Shown: one piece after another, positions 23,355 through 35,371 of the stretch
Numbering within the stretch: position 1 is the stretch's first letter
Layout: every line of letters begins with the position of its first letter
Source: Hydrangea macrophylla
Taxonomy: Eukaryota; Streptophyta; Magnoliopsida; Cornales; Hydrangeaceae
NCBI GenBank assembly: GCA_033977485.1
Contig: CM066991.1
Span: 30,625,850 to 30,689,849 of the forward strand
DNA length: 64,000 nucleotides
Reading direction: 5' to 3'
Notes under the pieces: model-generated
What the model was told of the DNA's origin: nothing
Seen by the model: the letters and a program-made list of their open reading frames with translations, nothing else
Database searches by the model: none
Position numbers and translations under genes: made by a program

Positions 23355-25616
23355 AGAAGGGATCTTCCTAAAAGAGGAGACCAAGAAGAACACCAAGAAA
23401 TATATTGGGAGAGAGAGCACATATACTTCCATTACACCAACATTTTTTAGAGAGAAAAGAGAGTGTTTAGAGAATTAGAGAGAAGAGCTTGGAAGATCTT
23501 CAAAGAAAAGAAAACTTTGAGGATAATTTGGAGGTGATCCTCTAACCATAGATTATTGGCTTTTTCTTTCTTCTCTTGAAATCTCTAATCCTAAAATCTT
23601 GCACCATTTTCTTTGTTTATCAAGTAAACTTAGGAGTTTCTTTTGTTTCCATATTACTTTCTTCCATTTTCTTTGTTTATATTCTTCTCTTGAAGGTCTT
23701 GGAGATCTTCAATATCTCTTTTGATCTCTTGAGCATGATCTTTTGAATCCCATATAGGCTTGTGCTTCACATAGGAGTCAAAGTTTGATCACCATTTCAT
23801 AAGAGGATCCAAGTCCATACTCATGATTTGGATCTTCTAAACTTGATGTCTTGAGGAATCTCTTCTATATTCCTTTAAGGACTCATGAGTCATAGTCATG
23901 TCTCCTTCTCCAATGACCATCAAATGGTAGGAGAAGGTAGTTTTGAGTCTAAACTCATCTCCATGGTTTAGATTCCTTATCTTGTAGATTTCATGAAGTC
24001 CATCCATATTTCATTTGAAATCTATGAAGAATAAAGGTTTATAGTCTCTAATGACCATCAAATGGTAAGAGAAGTGGTTTGGTTCAACTCAACTTCATGG
24101 TTCAATAGTTGGAGTTACCAAATAAAAGTTGAACTAGCAAAGTAAAAACAGTGAATCCACAAACTGTTTTTGATCAAAGATTTTTAGTTCGAAATCTAAC
24201 CGTTGAAATCAAGTGAAACCAACGGGAAAGTGTCAATAACACAATATTCTACCACTGTGATTTTTGTTTTAAGATGTTTTTATGTTTAGCATGGTTTGAT
24301 CATGAGTTTTGTGACACAAATACAATCTGTCCAGAATTTCAGAATAGTTTCAGAATAGTGACACTCTTTTGAAACAATTAAATCAGAGTTCTAATAAAGT
24401 GTTTGTGACCCCAAATAATTTTTTCTATGAAGATTAATGTGTTAGGAAGTCACCCTAAAAAGAACAAAGCAATTCGGATTTTTTTGCTATTTTTAATAAA
24501 TCGTGCAAGAATTCTGGACAGAAGGTTGTAGAGTGCTGAGTGATGTCTAGTATTTTTCATATTCCCGGAGATCCGACCGTTGGAACTTTGATTTTCTTTT
24601 TGATTTGGAAACTAGACTCACAGGGGCATCTCGTGTCCAAAATTCACCAAGATCAAACCATGAGAGATATGCTTTTTATTTCTTTTAAGTTCTGGTCTGC
24701 TCTCTGCAATTTTCAGAGTTTTATGACACATTTGACTTACTTTGTAATTAAGGATCTAAATGACTTTTCTATGATCTAGGGCTTAAACCATGCTTTAATA
24801 ATGATTAGTTGAGCTTGAATTCAAAGTTTAAGAGTATCTCATAGTTTATCCTTGTCCATGTACATATTCATCTATATGATTCGACACTTGTAATTAAGAC
24901 TTGTTTGCTTTGGATTTAATTACATTAAGATAGATGTAAGTTAGAAATTTAAGATTGTCATTTTTAACATTGTGTTTTGCATATCATGTGAACTAACCCT
25001 TTGTTTTGTAGCGCTATTAAGGTACGATTTCTCAATCCCTCTCTAGTTTATTAAATTCCTTGATTTTTACTTGATTTTCGACCTTATGCGCGACACCTTA
25101 GAATTAGGAGCTTGCCTTATGTGTATATATGATTAGAGACCTCTTTTTAGGATTTTTCTTTTGTTCGCATGCATTGCACGTTTATTATCGCTGCTGGATC
25201 CCGGGTAAGTTCACTTGTTCTCTATTGCATATCATATCGTTTGTTACCTGAATTATGTGGCTTTTGAATGATATTTTGTCAATTGCAATTTTACACCCTT
25301 TAGACATGCTTTTGTGATGTATATGTATATATGTATTAGTTGAGGGCATGCTTAGATTAATAAATTTGATTAAAAGGATGTTGAGTAAAGGTCTATCGCA
25401 AGATAGGATGAGAGAGGGTGTTTTAGTCCGATGGGCTCCTTCCTCTCTCATTCCATAATCCCCGGACCTAGTTAATCTCTGGTTTCTAAAAGATCAGTTT
25501 GCTTTTAAAATGGTTTCTTAATTTTCCTTTTAAAAATTAAGTGGCGACTCATTTTGTTTTTGAATTTGATTTAAAAAAAAAAGCTGTGGGTAAGTCAACC
25601 TGCGATATCCACAATC

Positions 25617-25642
25617 TGGCGACTCTGCTGGGGATCGAACCC
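25617..25642 (+). other. Primer binding site of element D (tRNA-Arg)
   Basis: The bases TGGCGACTCTGCTGGGGA continue with TCGAACCC. They are complementary to the 3' end of plant tRNA-Arg(ACG) as I recall it, with one mismatch (CCA plus acceptor and T-arm). A tRNA-Arg primer is typical for Ogre-type Tat elements. It is too short and lacks the other arms to be a tRNA gene. Confidence 0.85.
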
Positions 25643-26877
25643 AGAATCTCTAGTTTCGCAGACCAGAATTCTGATTTTGGGTTCACTTGAGGATTAGACT
25701 TGAAAAACATCCTTTTAATCGAATTTAATCAATCTTTGTGTGCCTGCTGCATTTCACTTGCATGTCCAGCCAGTCGATTGCACGGAACTATGACCTTGGA
25801 GGCTCGGGGCAACCCGGTCGGTCAAGTCATCATGGGACTGTGTGATCACCCTTGATCTCGTACCATGATTTGGTATATGAAGCATCCTATCGGGTGTGTG
25901 TCAAGGGTCCCTTATTTGACCAAAACCCAGCCTTTGCATAGTAGTTTCTATAGAACCTTTCAAATTTAGGGAATCAGTTCTTGATTAGGTTTAAGTACTA
26001 GGAAGTTTTGTATGCCCGGAAGGGATTATTTGAGATGATTACGATACTTGCTTGATAAAAAATATATAATCTTTTAATCACCTTTTAGCAATTTCTCCTC
26101 GTGTTACATGACATTTTGGAGATCATGTCGAACCTTGATTATAAGATTATACTTCTTATATCATGTTTAGTTAAGCATCATTGACCTTGTATGCGTCCAA
26201 ATTTATGAAAAGTACGGTAATAATCCGATCGTGTGATCCTTCTACCCCGAAAGAATTTTAAGACCATCTTTGAAAGCAAGTAGATTTTTGCAATCTTCAT
26301 CCCAAAGTTTTCAATTGCTCTTTCAAAAATCTTTGGAGTTCACTTTTGATTAAAGCTCCAAACTAATCTTTGGGAATTGTTTTTGAAAAAATGCTCTTCA
26401 AATGAATTTTAACGCAAAATTTCAATTCAATTATCTTCATTGAGAAATGTTTTCACATCCTCATTTTTTTTAAATAAAAGATTCAAAATCCTTGAGAATC
26501 ATTTTTGAAAGATCTCATCATCTAAAGAAATGCTTTTCAAATGAATTTTGAAATTTTTTGAATATCCAACCTTTGAGAGGGTAGTAGGATCACAATGAAA
26601 GGTGAAATTGGCGCATTTGACATGAATGAGGATTTTATGTGCTTATGTATTTATGTGTTAGGATTAGATTTTTTCGTTTCTTTGGCATATAGAATAGGCA
26701 CACACACACACATGCATTGCATCCGCATGACATACAAAATAAAAGTTTTGCTAAAATGAAGGTAAAAAGGTTTTTCTAAAAGAGAAATTTTCAAAATTCA
26801 TTGTAGGAGCAAAAATAGCAAACCAAGGGTGGTTTAGAGATCCTACGGCAAGGTTAGTAAGAAGAGGATACGCTGAC
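25643..26877 (+). other. Leader of element D between primer site and gag
   Basis: This is 1.2 kb of non-coding sequence with a short CA repeat near 26700. I see no ORF or domain. The first about 85 bp recur downstream of the 3' LTR at 43758-43840. Confidence 0.7.
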
Positions 26878-28965
26878 ATGGCCGAAGAAAGAAACAACGA
26901 AGAAATGACCGGATTAAGGGTACTAGTCGAACAGCAAGCGGAACAAATGAGGAGACAGGCCGAGAACATGAACCGCATGATGGGAATGATAGAGGAGCTG
27001 AATCGCCGACCGCCGCCGCATGTAATTCCACCCATTATAGACCCGCCTTTGGGAGGAGGAGACGGAGATTGGTTCGACGATCAAGAGGCACATTGGAATG
27101 ATGCACTAAGAGCCAACAGGGACAGAGAGAAAGATGAGAAGGAGAAGCTGCTGACCGAGAAGATAGAAAAGTTGGAAAGGGTAATGCACAAGGCTCAGGG
27201 AGTGGATACCTATTTGATGGAATTGGAAGGGTTGTATGACAGAGTCCACGAAACACTGCCGGCTGGTTTCAAAATGCCAGTTTTCGATAAGTTTGATGGC
27301 ACATGCAATCCCCGCAGTCATGTCCAAATGTGCATAGGAGCCTTTCAGCCTAGTGGATTAAGCACTACCATGATGGCTGTCCTGTTTCAACAAACCTTAA
27401 CAGGAGCTGCTCTATCATGGTACCTTACACTTGAGCCAAGCAAAACCAGAATATGGGAAGAAGTGATCAAGGCGTTTGTGGCACAATACGAGTACAATCA
27501 GGATTTGGATGTTACTGTCCGAGATTTGGAAACGACCAGGCAGGGGAACAAAGAATCATTTGCCGAGTATTTAAGCCGATGGAGAGGGAAAGCTGCAAAA
27601 ATGGTGCAAAGGCCGTCCGAGAAGGACCAGATCCGAATGCTGATGAAAAATCTGCAACCAGTTTATCAAGAAAAGATGAGATTTCAATCAATCAACACTT
27701 TTGCTGAGGTGTTCGATGTGGGGACAAGAATCGAAGATGCAATTCAAGAAGGTACAATCAAGAAGGAAGAACCACAGAACCGATATCGGAGGCCCAGTTA
27801 TGGATCAAATGGAGGGCACTCGGGGGGTCACTCTGGCCCCACCGATGTCAATGCACTTAGCGAGCCGGAGAAGAAATTCGATATCACCAAAAGCCATCCA
27901 AGAGGAGGGGAGGATAAGCCACTGAGAAAGTTTTCAGACTTGGGAGTATCATTATCAACCGCCCTCGACGGGCTATTGGCAAAAGGGCATCTCCGTCAGC
28001 TAGAACCTCGACCCCCGCCGAGTCCACTCCCACCACATTTCAAGGGAGATCTCTACTGCAAGTATCATCAACAAAAGGGCCACTCGACAGATCGGTGCAT
28101 GAGATTAAGGCACGAGATCCAGGACCTCATTGACAACAAAGTGATATCCGAGCCAACTGTCAACGCCCCCAATGTCACCAAGAATCCTCTGCCGAACCAT
28201 CGTGCTGTACCACCGCCGCGGGGTCTTTATTTCTTAGGGGTAGAAGAAGCGGCATTCGATCCATCCGAGCTAATCACGAAGGTCGGGGAACCAAAGAAGT
28301 TTTATCAATTACCAGAAAATCTAGAAATCTGTATGATTGGAAGCCAGCCAGGGATATGGGAGAATGAAGCAACGGGGCAGTCAGATTGGTGGGTCCAAGA
28401 AAGCAATGATCGGAACATAGGCCGGGTAGGGGAGGATGATCTGTGGTACCAAAGCGACGAAGAGCCAAAAGAGGGCTCAAAGACCGTTTCAGAAGTCGAC
28501 GACATTTGGGCAAAAGAGGAGATAGATCATTTGACTCGGTCTGGTAGACACTTCAAGCCGCATGAATTAGAGGAAGATCACCCGGGGAAGGAATTGGAGA
28601 AAGGGAAAGGAAAAATGAACGAGGAAGAAGAAGAGGATCGGGTCCTAAAGCAAATGAAGAAGACTCAGGCTAACATCACTGTCTGGGGGTTGCTGATTGC
28701 CTCCAAACGCCATAGGCAGGCGGTCCTAGACGCTCTGAATCAAGCTGATGTGTCTATCGACACCACCCCGGAAGACCTCATAGGATTGATCGGCAAGATT
28801 CCGACTTCGGCTATCACCTTTTCATCAAGTGACTTACCTCCGGGAGGGCCTACGCTCAACAAACCACTGTATATCACTGTTGAATGTTTGGGGAACACCG
28901 TACCCGCTTGTCTCGTTGACAACGGATCTGCTCTTAATGTGTGTCCTTTCCGCACAGCCAAATGA
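26878..28965 (+). pseudogene. Element D Gag and start of aspartic protease
   Basis: This is a 695-residue segment. An N-terminal coiled coil (about residues 10-45) precedes a Pro-rich stretch, a second charged helix, and the retrotransposon Gag domain (about residues 135-290: PVFDKFDGTCNPRSH, ALSWYLTLEP, DLETTRQGNKESFAEYLSRW). A zinc-knuckle variant YCKYHQQKGHSTDRC lies near residue 395. After an acidic linker comes the protease, with active site CLVDNGSALNVCPF near residue 685. The segment ends at a TGA within the protease; element B reads AAAAGG (K-R) there, so an Arg codon was lost. Confidence 0.92.
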
Positions 28966-29775
28966 ATGGGCTTGGATGAATCCTCTTTTGTGCCGTCTCA
29001 ACAAAAGGTCCGGGCATATGATAACACCCAAAGGGCAGTCATGGGCATCATCTTTCTTAACCTTGCTATCGGGTCAATGGATAAAGAAGCCGAGTTCCAA
29101 ATCATCGATATCCCCGCTTCCTTCAACCTGCTGTTAGGGAGACCTTGGTTGGACAGTCTGGGTGCTATACCGTCAACAATCCATCAAAAGGTCAAGTATG
29201 TCTGGGAAAACAAAGTCTGTGATATCCTCGGGGACAGTTGGGTCCGTTTGTCCGAAGCATCGTCAAGTGCGCCGGTTCTAGAATTACAGCTGCAAGAAGA
29301 AGAAGCGAAAATGGGAGGATTCGAATTCATCAGCGTAATAGAAGAAGGGAAGTCGAGAGAGTTTCTGCCGCTTCAGTCCGATCAGTATGCTAGTCCAGTG
29401 GTCGCAGGAATCATGAAGAAGATGGGTTTCTTTCCAGGATTGGGGTTGGGGAAGAACCTTCAAGGCCTGCCCGAGGCTCCCAGAATCCCTACTCAGACTC
29501 ACACTCACGGTCTAGGGGATCAGCCAACAAAGAAGGAACTAAGGGCAAAGAAGAAGGCTTTCGATGCGCCACTAGACCCTTACTTAAAGACTCTCAATGG
29601 GTATTTTGTGAAGGAAGGAGAAGATTTCCCCTTTTGCGGTTTCCCAGAGCCATGGATGGATCAAAGAGACACATGCATGAAGCCGGGGTTCGAGATCTTC
29701 TTCTCCCATGAATTTTCTGGGTACAAAGACCCATTTTTGCAAATGCCTGAAAAATCTGTTGCTGCCAAGGACTGA
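28966..29775 (+). pseudogene. Element D protease remainder and G-patch domain
   Basis: The frame continues from the first TGA to the second. Protease C-terminal motifs are present (AEFQIIDIPASFNLLLGRPW). A G-patch domain follows (MGFFPGLGLGKNLQG), a glycine-rich RNA-binding module also found in retroviral proteases of some lineages, and then a conserved block CGFPEPWMDQRD. The closing TGA replaces a Trp codon (element B has NWVCTLDG where this has D-stop-VGTLDG). Confidence 0.88.
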
Positions 29776-32094
29776 GTTGGTACGCTAGACGGTTCTGCCA
29801 TGAAAGATCTGTTAGGCGAAGGGAACGCAGAGGTCATGAAGGAGGATCCCGGAAAGACCAAAGGTGAATACGTCGAGGGAATAGTAGAGGAAGCCGCCAA
29901 AAGTGAAGAAGGTGAGGAAGGGAAGGCTGAGGAAGAAGAGATGGAGAGAATCACCAAGACAGGAGGTCCGGAAGAGTACTTTATTACTGGCCTGGGAGGA
30001 GAGCACAAGAAGGAGTGGGTTTTTGAGTCTAGTGATAGGTTCCCCCCACACCCAGAGTCTGTAATGGCCCAAATGAGGCATCTTTCAATTTCCATGTCTG
30101 TTGTAATCACCCCAAAGAAAATCAATGAAAGTATGACTGATTCTGCCTACTCGAACGCGCTTAATGAATGTGATGAATGTGATGATCATGAAATACCCAT
30201 TGAACTGCAAAAACTAATTGAAAAAGAAAAAGAATCTGCATGTAAAATCATTGAGGACACCCTAACAATTAATCTTGGAAATGAGAACAATCCTCAAAAT
30301 GTCTTCATTGGCTCTACACTTAGCAATAAAGAAAGTAAAGAACTAATCAGTCTATTAAATGAATTCAAAGATGTTTTTGCATGGTCTTACAATGATATGC
30401 CAGGTATCGATCCAAAAATAGTCCAACACCATATCCCCCTTTTTCCCAATTCAAAACCCATAAAACAAAAATTGAGGCGAATGAGGCCAGAATGGGCACT
30501 CAAAGTAAAAGAGGAGGTTGAAAAGCAATTAAGAGCTGGATTCTTGATGGTCACCGAGTATCCCGAGTGGATTGCCAACATTGTGCCTGTCCCAAAGAAG
30601 GATGGTCGTGTTAGGGTTTGCGTGGATTTTCGGGATTTGAACAAAGCAAGCCCTAAAGATGATTTCCCATTACCCCACATCGACGTGTTGGTTGATAACA
30701 CTGCGGGAGATGAGCTTCTATCTTTCATGGATGGATTCTCCGGGTATAATCAAATCCTCATGGCTCCCGAGGATAGAGAGAAAACCACGTTCATCACTCC
30801 GTGGGGAACATATTGCTATAGGGTCATGCCATTCGGACTCAAGAATGCAGGCGCAACCTATCAAAGGGCTGCCACCACTTTACTGCACGACATGATCCAC
30901 AAAGAGGTAGAAGTGTATGTGGACGATATGATTGTGAAATCCAAGGAGAGGGGAGGGCACCTAGAGGCTTTGAGAAAGTTCTTTGGGAGATTGAGGGAGT
31001 TCAAGATGAGGCTAAATCCGCAAAAATGCACGTTCGGAGTCACTACTGGCAAGCTGCTAGGATTTCTCATTACCCAAAGGGGAATAGAAGTGGACCCTAC
31101 CAAAATAAAGGCCTTAACCGAGATGAACCCACCGAAAAATGAGAAAGAACTGAGAGGGTTCCAAGGTAGAATACAATTCATAAGTCGTTTCATTTCAAAG
31201 CTCACCATGACCTGCGACCCGCTGTTCAAGCTACTCAGAAAGGGAGAGAGATTCAATTGGGACACCCCGTGTCAACAAGCCTTCGACAAAATCAAAACCT
31301 ACCTCCAGAATCCACCTGTCTTGTCACCACCCTCGCCCGGGAGACCTTTGTTACTTTATCTCTCTGTATCCAAAGATTTAATGGGATGTATGCTGGCCCA
31401 AGAAGGAGAAGAGGGGCGCGTGGAGAAGGCCATTTACTACTTAAGCAAGAGAATGGTAGGATATGAGTTAAAGTATTCGCCCTTGGAGAAGGCCTGTTGG
31501 GCCTTGGTTTGGTGTACCCGTCGCCTCCGCCACTATATGCTAGCCTTCCCTGTAATCCTGATATCCCGAATGGACCCATTAAAATACCTGTTCGAAAAAC
31601 CCGTCTTGACCAGTAGGATTTCCCGTTGGACCATGATGCTGGCTGAGTTCAACATCAGATATGTTACCGCCAAGTCCGTAAAAGGAAGGGCTGTCGCCGA
31701 GTTTTTAGCTGACCTCGCCGTAGAATCTGAGGACAAGGGAGACTTCAAGTTCCCGGATGAAGGAATAATGGAAGTCAAGGAGGAGTTAAGGAGAATGTAC
31801 TTTGATGGAGCAGCCAATCAGTTAGGTTACGGGGTCGGAATCATTCTCATAGCACCAGACGGGGTCCCCACCCCATTAGCCGTCAAACTCAAGTATAACT
31901 CAACCAACAATACCGCGGAGTACGAAGCATGCATAATTGGGATGGAAACGGCCTTGGCTTTGAAAGTCGGACGGATTGATGTCTTCGGAGATTCCAACTT
32001 GATCATATCCCAGGTCCGAGGAGATTGGAGGGTAAAGCATGAGAAATTGAGACCTTACCATGACTACCTAGAAAGCCTGAAAGCGCAATTCTGA
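29776..32094 (+). pseudogene. Element D reverse transcriptase and both RNase H domains
   Basis: RT motifs are complete: VCVDFRDLNKASPKDDF, FMDGFSGYNQI, MPFGLKNAGATYQR and catalytic YVDDMIVKSK. The Ty3-type RNase H (LLLYLSVSKDLMGCMLAQ) lacks the usual catalytic Asp, so it is a degenerate connection domain as known for Tat elements. The second, archaeal-type RNase H has all its acidic positions visible: MYFDGAANQLGYGVG, EYEACIIGMETALAL and VFGDSNLIISQ. The TGA at 32092 falls near its end (KAQF-stop-KISFYY). Confidence 0.92.
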
Positions 32095-33516
32095 AAGATT
32101 TCCTTTTACTACCTCCCTCGTGAAGAAAATCAACTAGCTGACTCTTTGGCTACCTTAGCCTCAATGATCCAAATTCCCTCCAAGATTGCCATGATCCCGC
32201 TGTCCATAGAAGTAAGGAATCAACCGTCATTCGAAATGATCGCAGCCATAGAGAAAGAAGATGAAGCGCCTTGGTATGTGGACGTGTGGAAGTTCATTAA
32301 AGAAGGAGAATACCCCGAAGGAGCCTCAGAAAAGGACAAGAAAGCGATACGACGATTTGCTGCCCAATTTGTGATCTACGCGGATAAACTATGGAAGAAG
32401 TCCTACACCGGGTATAATTTGGAGTGTTTATATGGAAGGGAAGCTAAGAGAATGATGGAGGAAATACATGAGGGAGTATGCGGGCCCCACATGAACGGGC
32501 ACATGCTGGCGAAGAAGATCATTCGACAAGGGTACTATTGGACGACCTTGGACAAAGACTGTTGTGAATATGTTAGAAAGTGTCACAAGTGTCAGATTCA
32601 TGCAAATTTGATGCACACCCCACCGTCGCAGCTCTATAGCATGACCACCCCTTGGCCATTTTCCGTATGGGGGATTGATATCATCGGTGAGATAGTTCCA
32701 AAGGCTTCCAATGGGCACCGGTATATAATCGTGGCAATCGATTATTTTACAAAATGGGTAGAAGCGGCCTCATATGCGACTTTGAAGGCCAAAGATGTGG
32801 TGAGTTTCATTGAGAAGAACATAATCTGCAGATATGGAGTCCCGAACGAGTTTATCTCCGATCATGGCAGCCATTTCCAGGGGGAAGTCATCCCGCTCTT
32901 AGAAAAGTATAAGATCACTCGCCATCAGTCATCCCCATATAGGCCCCAGACGAATGGAGTAGTAGAGGCAGCGAATAAGAATGTTAAAGCAATCTTGGGG
33001 AAGACGACAGATACATACAAGGATTGGCATGAGAAGCTGCCATTTGCTTTATGGGGGTATCGGACGTCAGTAAGGACTTCAACGGGTGCTACGCCATACT
33101 CGTTGGTCTACGGAATGGAAGCAGTCCTCCCAGTCGAGGTGGAAATACCCTCTCTCAGAGTCTTAGCAGAATGTGAAGTGACAGAATCAGAATGGATACA
33201 GGGAAGGTATGAGGAATTGATGCTGCTCGATGAAAAAAGGCTGACCGCGATAAACCATACTCGAGGGTACCAAAAGAGAATAGCTCGTGCTTTCAACAAA
33301 AAGGTCCGCCCAAGGAAGCTTGCTGAGGGTGACCTGGTCCTCAAAGAACTGAAGGTGCCTGTTTATGACCCCAGAGGAAAGTTCAAACCCAACTGGGTCG
33401 GGCCGTACATCATCAAGACCCTCCTTTCCGGAGGGGCGGCCTATCTCATGGACCTGGACGGGGTTGAATTTAAACAGCCAATTAACCTCGATCGCCTCAA
33501 GAAATACTTTGCTTGA
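32095..33516 (+). pseudogene. Element D integrase
   Basis: After the end of the second RNase H (REENQLADSLATLASM, with its terminal Asp) comes the integrase. The HHCC zinc domain is complete (H-x3-H in EIHEGVCGPHMNGH; CCEYVRKCHKCQ), and the DDE residues lie in VWGIDIIGEI, FISDHGSHFQGE and QTNGVVEAANKN. A GPY-type C-terminal module follows (GKFKPNWVGPYIIKTLL), and the protein ends NLDRLKKYFA. No chromodomain is present, as expected for Tat. The frame is open throughout this segment. Confidence 0.92.
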
Positions 33517-33548
33517 AACCGTTTCTTTCAAAGCCTCCTACCTTGATG

Positions 33549-33590
33549 AACTACGCTTGACCTGATTCCCGCTAGGGGATACGTAGGCAA
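33549..33590 (+). other. Conserved stem-loop motif, copy 3 (after pol of element D)
   Basis: CTACG and CGTAG form outer arms; TCCC and GGGA form an inner stem around GCTAG, within CCTGATTCCCGCTAGGGGAT. It starts 33 bp after the pol stop. Related copies are at 15621, 15725 and 40595. Confidence 0.6.
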
Positions 33591-34062
33591 CCAACTTGGT
33601 TCGGTCATTTTAAAAATAAAAAAAAAAAAAAAAAAAAAAAAAACGTTGCTAAACTAGGGGCAAACTGGCATTTGCCCAAAAGCCGCTTCAAAGCCCTAAA
33701 ACCAGGGGCAAACTTCGTTTGCTAAGCCGAAGAACCCAGATACAAAACCCTCCCTTGGATCGTCTGGCTGTCAAGATAAGTACTATAAAAAGGGCAAATG
33801 AGAATTCATAGAAGGATTAAAGTTTAAAGCAAAGAAGCAAAGTAGAGAGCCGAGTTAAGACAATAAAAGGATAATTCTTCATAAGAGATTAATCGGAAGG
33901 GTGGACACTTTAGATTTAGCATGATAACACTTCTTGAAAAGGAAAAATAAGAAAAATCACATTCAAAAGCGCAAACAGAGGGTAGGCAGGGTCTGTCAGA
34001 AGAGTTTCGTAAAATGTCAGGCAGTTGCCCTGTTTTCGTCTACTCTATTATGCATGTGTCTG
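33591..34062 (+). other. Spacer between pol and antisense genes
   Basis: It contains an A-rich homopolymer tract (33616-33643) and the repeated phrase ACTAGGGGCAAACT near 33653 and again in variant form at about 33700. I see no ORF. Confidence 0.6.
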
Positions 34063-35118
34063 TCAAGCTCGCCTCGCAGCCAAGGTTTGGATCTCTAGAA
34101 GATACTCAGTAGTAGGCACAGTCAGAGCAGGAATCCTTGGGAACGGAGCCGCCATTCTATCGGGCCAAGCCTCCATGAAAGCCTTCACGATAGAAGGACG
34201 CAAAGGGAATCCCCTGGTGAAATCAGCAGTCACAGGCTCAATAGTATCTTGCAAAAGTCCGAACTGACGGACGACTCGGTCAGGAATGTAGAAAGTCATA
34301 GCGTGAAAACCCGGCAGCCAGATGCCAGGTCGCCCAGGGAGGCGTACAGCAACAGAGCGTTGGATCCACGACGGACAAACCCAGCAGATGTCACTAGAAG
34401 AGAGGCCCTGAAGCCAACCAAGCCACGCGTCGGTGGACTGAAACAAGCTGTGAATCTCCATGCGATCATAAGAAAGTGACCCACGGAGATGGGAAGCATG
34501 AATGAAGAGGTCCAAACGCTCCATGAGCCAAATCTGCAAGACAAAAGGTGCTCCAGCAGGTAACATGACCCCAGTGGCATAAGTATGGCCCAATCCAATC
34601 AGAGTTTCACCAAGGACCAGCATAACAGCACTCTTCATTTCCCGCAAACCACAGGCGATGGGTATGAGAATGTCAGAAGATGACTGGAATAGGAAGTAAG
34701 AGAGCATGGCGAGCGACAAGGCACTACGTCGGATGATCTGGTACTCGCCGTCGTAAGGGTCCCCCACGGGAGCATAAACAGAGGCGAGGCGCTCAAAATC
34801 AATTTGCCTGTCATGAACAAAAGAGCCCGCCGTATTCCGAGACGTGTGGAGAAGGTTGGCTAAATCCCGGACATACCCGGCCTGAATCTGAGGAACCATC
34901 AATTCAGCAGAAGAATCAGTATGGAGAATGGCGCTAAACTCCTCAAATAAGGGGCAGATCTCCTGAGAACCAAAGCGGAAGACGTTGAAAGTGGGATCCC
35001 AACATTGAGCGGCAGCCCGAAGTAGACCCTCATTTAGATTCATTTGTTGGAAAGAGAAGAGATCGTTTAGTCTGAAGCACTCAAAATTGAGCTTGTCAAT
35101 ACCAGAGAGAGTGTCCAT
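34063..35118 (-). CDS. Antisense gene 1 of element D: PMD-like protein, single exon
   Basis: This is an intact 351-codon frame opposite to gag-pol. The start MDTLSGIDKLNF has a CT-rich 5' leader and a TATTTATA element at 35212-35219, about 95 bp upstream. The N-terminal part, AAAQCWDPTFNVFRFGSQE followed by CPLFEEFSAIL, resembles the plant-mobile-domain superfamily, perhaps the DUF7745 branch; the pattern 'W-D-P ... F-R-F-G ... E-L/I-P-L-x-E-E' fits. The remainder is mostly helical and hydrophobic (LALAMLSYFLF-like and GETLIGLGHTYATG segments). A relic in element B shows that it is an old family component. The function is unknown; PMD proteins are linked to silencing control and transposons. 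Family assignment is by eye. Confidence 0.75.
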   Translation of the reverse strand: MDTLSGIDKLNFECFRLNDLFSFQQMNLNEGLLRAAAQCWDPTFNVFRFGSQEICPLFEEFSAILHTDSSAELMVPQIQAGYVRDLANLLHTSRNTAGSFVHDRQIDFERLASVYAPVGDPYDGEYQIIRRSALSLAMLSYFLFQSSSDILIPIACGLREMKSAVMLVLGETLIGLGHTYATGVMLPAGAPFVLQIWLMERLDLFIHASHLRGSLSYDRMEIHSLFQSTDAWLGWLQGLSSSDICWVCPSWIQRSVAVRLPGRPGIWLPGFHAMTFYIPDRVVRQFGLLQDTIEPVTADFTRGFPLRPSIVKAFMEAWPDRMAAPFPRIPALTVPTTEYLLEIQTLAARRA

Positions 35119-35211
35119 CCATGGGAAGAGGATTTAAGAACTAATGGGGGCCATTTGAAGGGGAAATGAGGAGAAATGAGATATGTTTTGCGGAACTTTG
35201 AGAATGAGGGG

Positions 35212-35219
35212 TATAAATA
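35212..35219 (-). promoter_or_regulatory. Possible TATA element of antisense gene 1
   Basis: On the minus strand the bases are TATTTATA, between the palindrome array (35245-35371) and the ATG (35118). The array-TATA-gene order mirrors the LTR promoter. Confidence 0.5.
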
Positions 35220-35244
35220 GAAGAATAAAGCTGTCTACCTACCT

Positions 35245-35371
35245 GCGGCACTCGATAAAGTGCAGCGGCACTCTATGAAGTGCCGTGCGGCAGTCAGTGA
35301 ATGCCGTTGCGGCATTTACAGACTGCCGTAGCGGCTCTCACTGAGTGCCGCGGAGGCTTAACCGAGTGCCG
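35245..35371. repeat. CGGCA..TGCCG palindrome array upstream of antisense gene 1
   Basis: Five or six imperfect palindromes are present, such as CGGCACTCTATGAAGTGCCG and CGGCAGTCAGTGAATGCCG, the same type as in the LTR U3. The flanking sequence does not resemble the LTR, so this is not a solo LTR. It starts about 125 bp upstream of the gene's ATG. Confidence 0.9.

Larger units (their letters stand above)
22663..25613 (+). repeat. Element D 5' LTR (2.95 kb)
   Basis: It starts TGTAGACACCCCAATTTT and ends GCGATATCCACA, three bases before the primer site. U3 holds the palindrome array (22921-23245) and a TATA box at 23347. The R-U5 part is long (more than 2 kb), CT-rich and without a credible coding frame. 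The small frame at 22715-23089, present in both LTRs, lies in U3 upstream of the promoter and is not taken as a gene. Confidence 0.9.
26878..33516 (+). pseudogene. Element D gag-pol polyprotein frame with three TGA interruptions
   Basis: A single frame of 2213 codons runs from ATG 26878 to the stop at 33514-33516 and is broken only by TGA at 28963-28965, 29773-29775 and 32092-32094. Element B has R or K and W at matching places, so these look like CGA/TGG-type point losses rather than frameshifts. The order is Gag, CHHC knuckle, protease, G-patch, RT, Ty3 RNase H, second RNase H and integrase. The first TGA falls just after the protease active site, not at a gag/pol boundary, so it is not the lineage's usual expression signal. 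The ATG was chosen because it begins the conserved coiled-coil N-terminus (EQQAEQMRRQAENMNRMM). Confidence 0.92.

Noticed and set aside
25617..25642. tRNA-Arg gene fragment
   Set aside because: Only the complement of the tRNA 3' end is present, next to an LTR end; it is a primer site.
26751..27327. Minus-strand frames opposite gag of element D
   Set aside because: No domain is visible, and they are shadows of the well-supported sense frame.
28963..32094. Selenocysteine or programmed readthrough at the TGA codons
   Set aside because: Flowering plants do not use selenocysteine, the sites are inside domains, and element B has sense codons there.
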